Shown: in pieces, positions 63,791 to 64,000 of the stretch
Layout of the letters: each line of letters starts with the position of its first letter
Numbering within the stretch: position 1 is the first letter of the stretch
Assembly (NCBI RefSeq): GCF_004355185.1
Contig: NZ_CP037922.1
Location: 4,496,001-4,560,000, forward strand
DNA length: 64,000 nucleotides
Direction: 5' to 3'
Origin: Hymenobacter radiodurans
Lineage (GTDB): Bacteria > Bacteroidota > Bacteroidia > Cytophagales > Hymenobacteraceae
Made by a program: the position numbers and the translations under genes
Notes under the pieces: generated by a model
What the model saw: only the letters and a program-made list of their open reading frames with translations
The model's database searches: none
Told to the model about the DNA's origin: nothing

Positions 63791-64000
63791 GTGTACATCT
63801 ACCTTCTGACCAATCCTTCTAAGTCAGTCCTTTACACCGGCATCACTAACAACTTGGACCGACGGCTATGCTATATGAACACGGTCAAAACTTAGGTACT
63901 GTGGGCAAATTCACCGGTCGTTATCAGTGTAATCTGCTCATGTACTTTGAGGTATATCCCGATGCTGTTCAAGCTATTGCGCGCGAAAAAGAAATCAAAG
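63791..64000 (+). pseudogene. Broken GIY-YIG endonuclease-like gene (3' end outside window)
   Basis: From GTG 63791 the frame gives VYIYLLTNPSKSVLYTGITN, the GIY-YIG (UPF0213/YhbQ-like) start, then NLDRRL. A 5-base insertion in CTATGCTATATGAA shifts it to a stop at TAG near 63892. In the other frame the family continues: YEHGQNLGTVGKFTGRYQ and YPDAVQAIAREKEIK. The 5-base repeat unit indicates slippage. Probably inactive. Confidence 0.85.

Overview
The window looks like the chromosome of a Hymenobacter-like member of the Bacteroidota (Cytophagales). The signs are a SusC/SusD pair, several secreted proteins with type IX secretion (T9SS) C-terminal domains, ribosomal protein genes rpmA and rplU, and intergenic palindromic repeats. 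This is inferred from gene content; no database search was possible.

Layout. 1-4790: the 3' part of a giant T9SS-exported surface protein. 4880-8136: a CPYC flavoprotein, a histidine kinase and two small unknown genes. 8417-43346: about 35 kb of minus-strand genes forming a glucuronoarabinoxylan utilisation locus. Reading in the direction of transcription it has uxuA, GH67, an SDR oxidoreductase, susC and susD. Next come GH43, GH8, GH43, GH43, a double CE1-type esterase, GH95, GH43 and an SGNH acetylesterase. The last block is xylB, xylA, transketolase, GH51, GH10 and GH115. Together these bind and import xylan fragments, remove acetyl, feruloyl, arabinosyl, fucosyl and glucuronosyl decorations, cut the backbone, and feed xylose into the pentose phosphate pathway and glucuronate into the mannonate branch. 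A divergent LacI-type regulator (43670) carries an unusual N-terminal zinc ribbon. Two near-identical palindromes, one between uxuA and lacI and one upstream of xylB, are its likely operators. 44864-47571: an FG-GAP T9SS protein. 48594-48666: initiator tRNA. 48802-56844: mostly core genes (Omp85 protein, ECF sigma factor, clpP, hemW, hydrolases, rpmA, rplU). 57317-61162: nrdB and nrdA, each preceded by DnaA-box-like sites. 61163-62948: a small AT-richer accessory stretch bounded on one side by a duplicated nrdA 3' end. 62949-64000: a RibD/DHFR-like reductase and a broken GIY-YIG gene.

Two genome-scale signals stand out. First, the 10-mer WWWGCCCCCC (W = A or T) recurs dozens of times in genes, gaps and terminators, and about three quarters of all GCCCCCC sites lie in one orientation. 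Second, at least eight genes (giant surface protein, GH115, transketolase, xylulokinase, acetylesterase, FG-GAP protein, cyclase, RibD-like) are each split by one -1 frameshift. In every case adding one base to a C5/G5 tract restores the full family-length protein. The simplest reading is systematic under-calling of C6 tracts, with biological slippage as the alternative. I annotate each as one gene.
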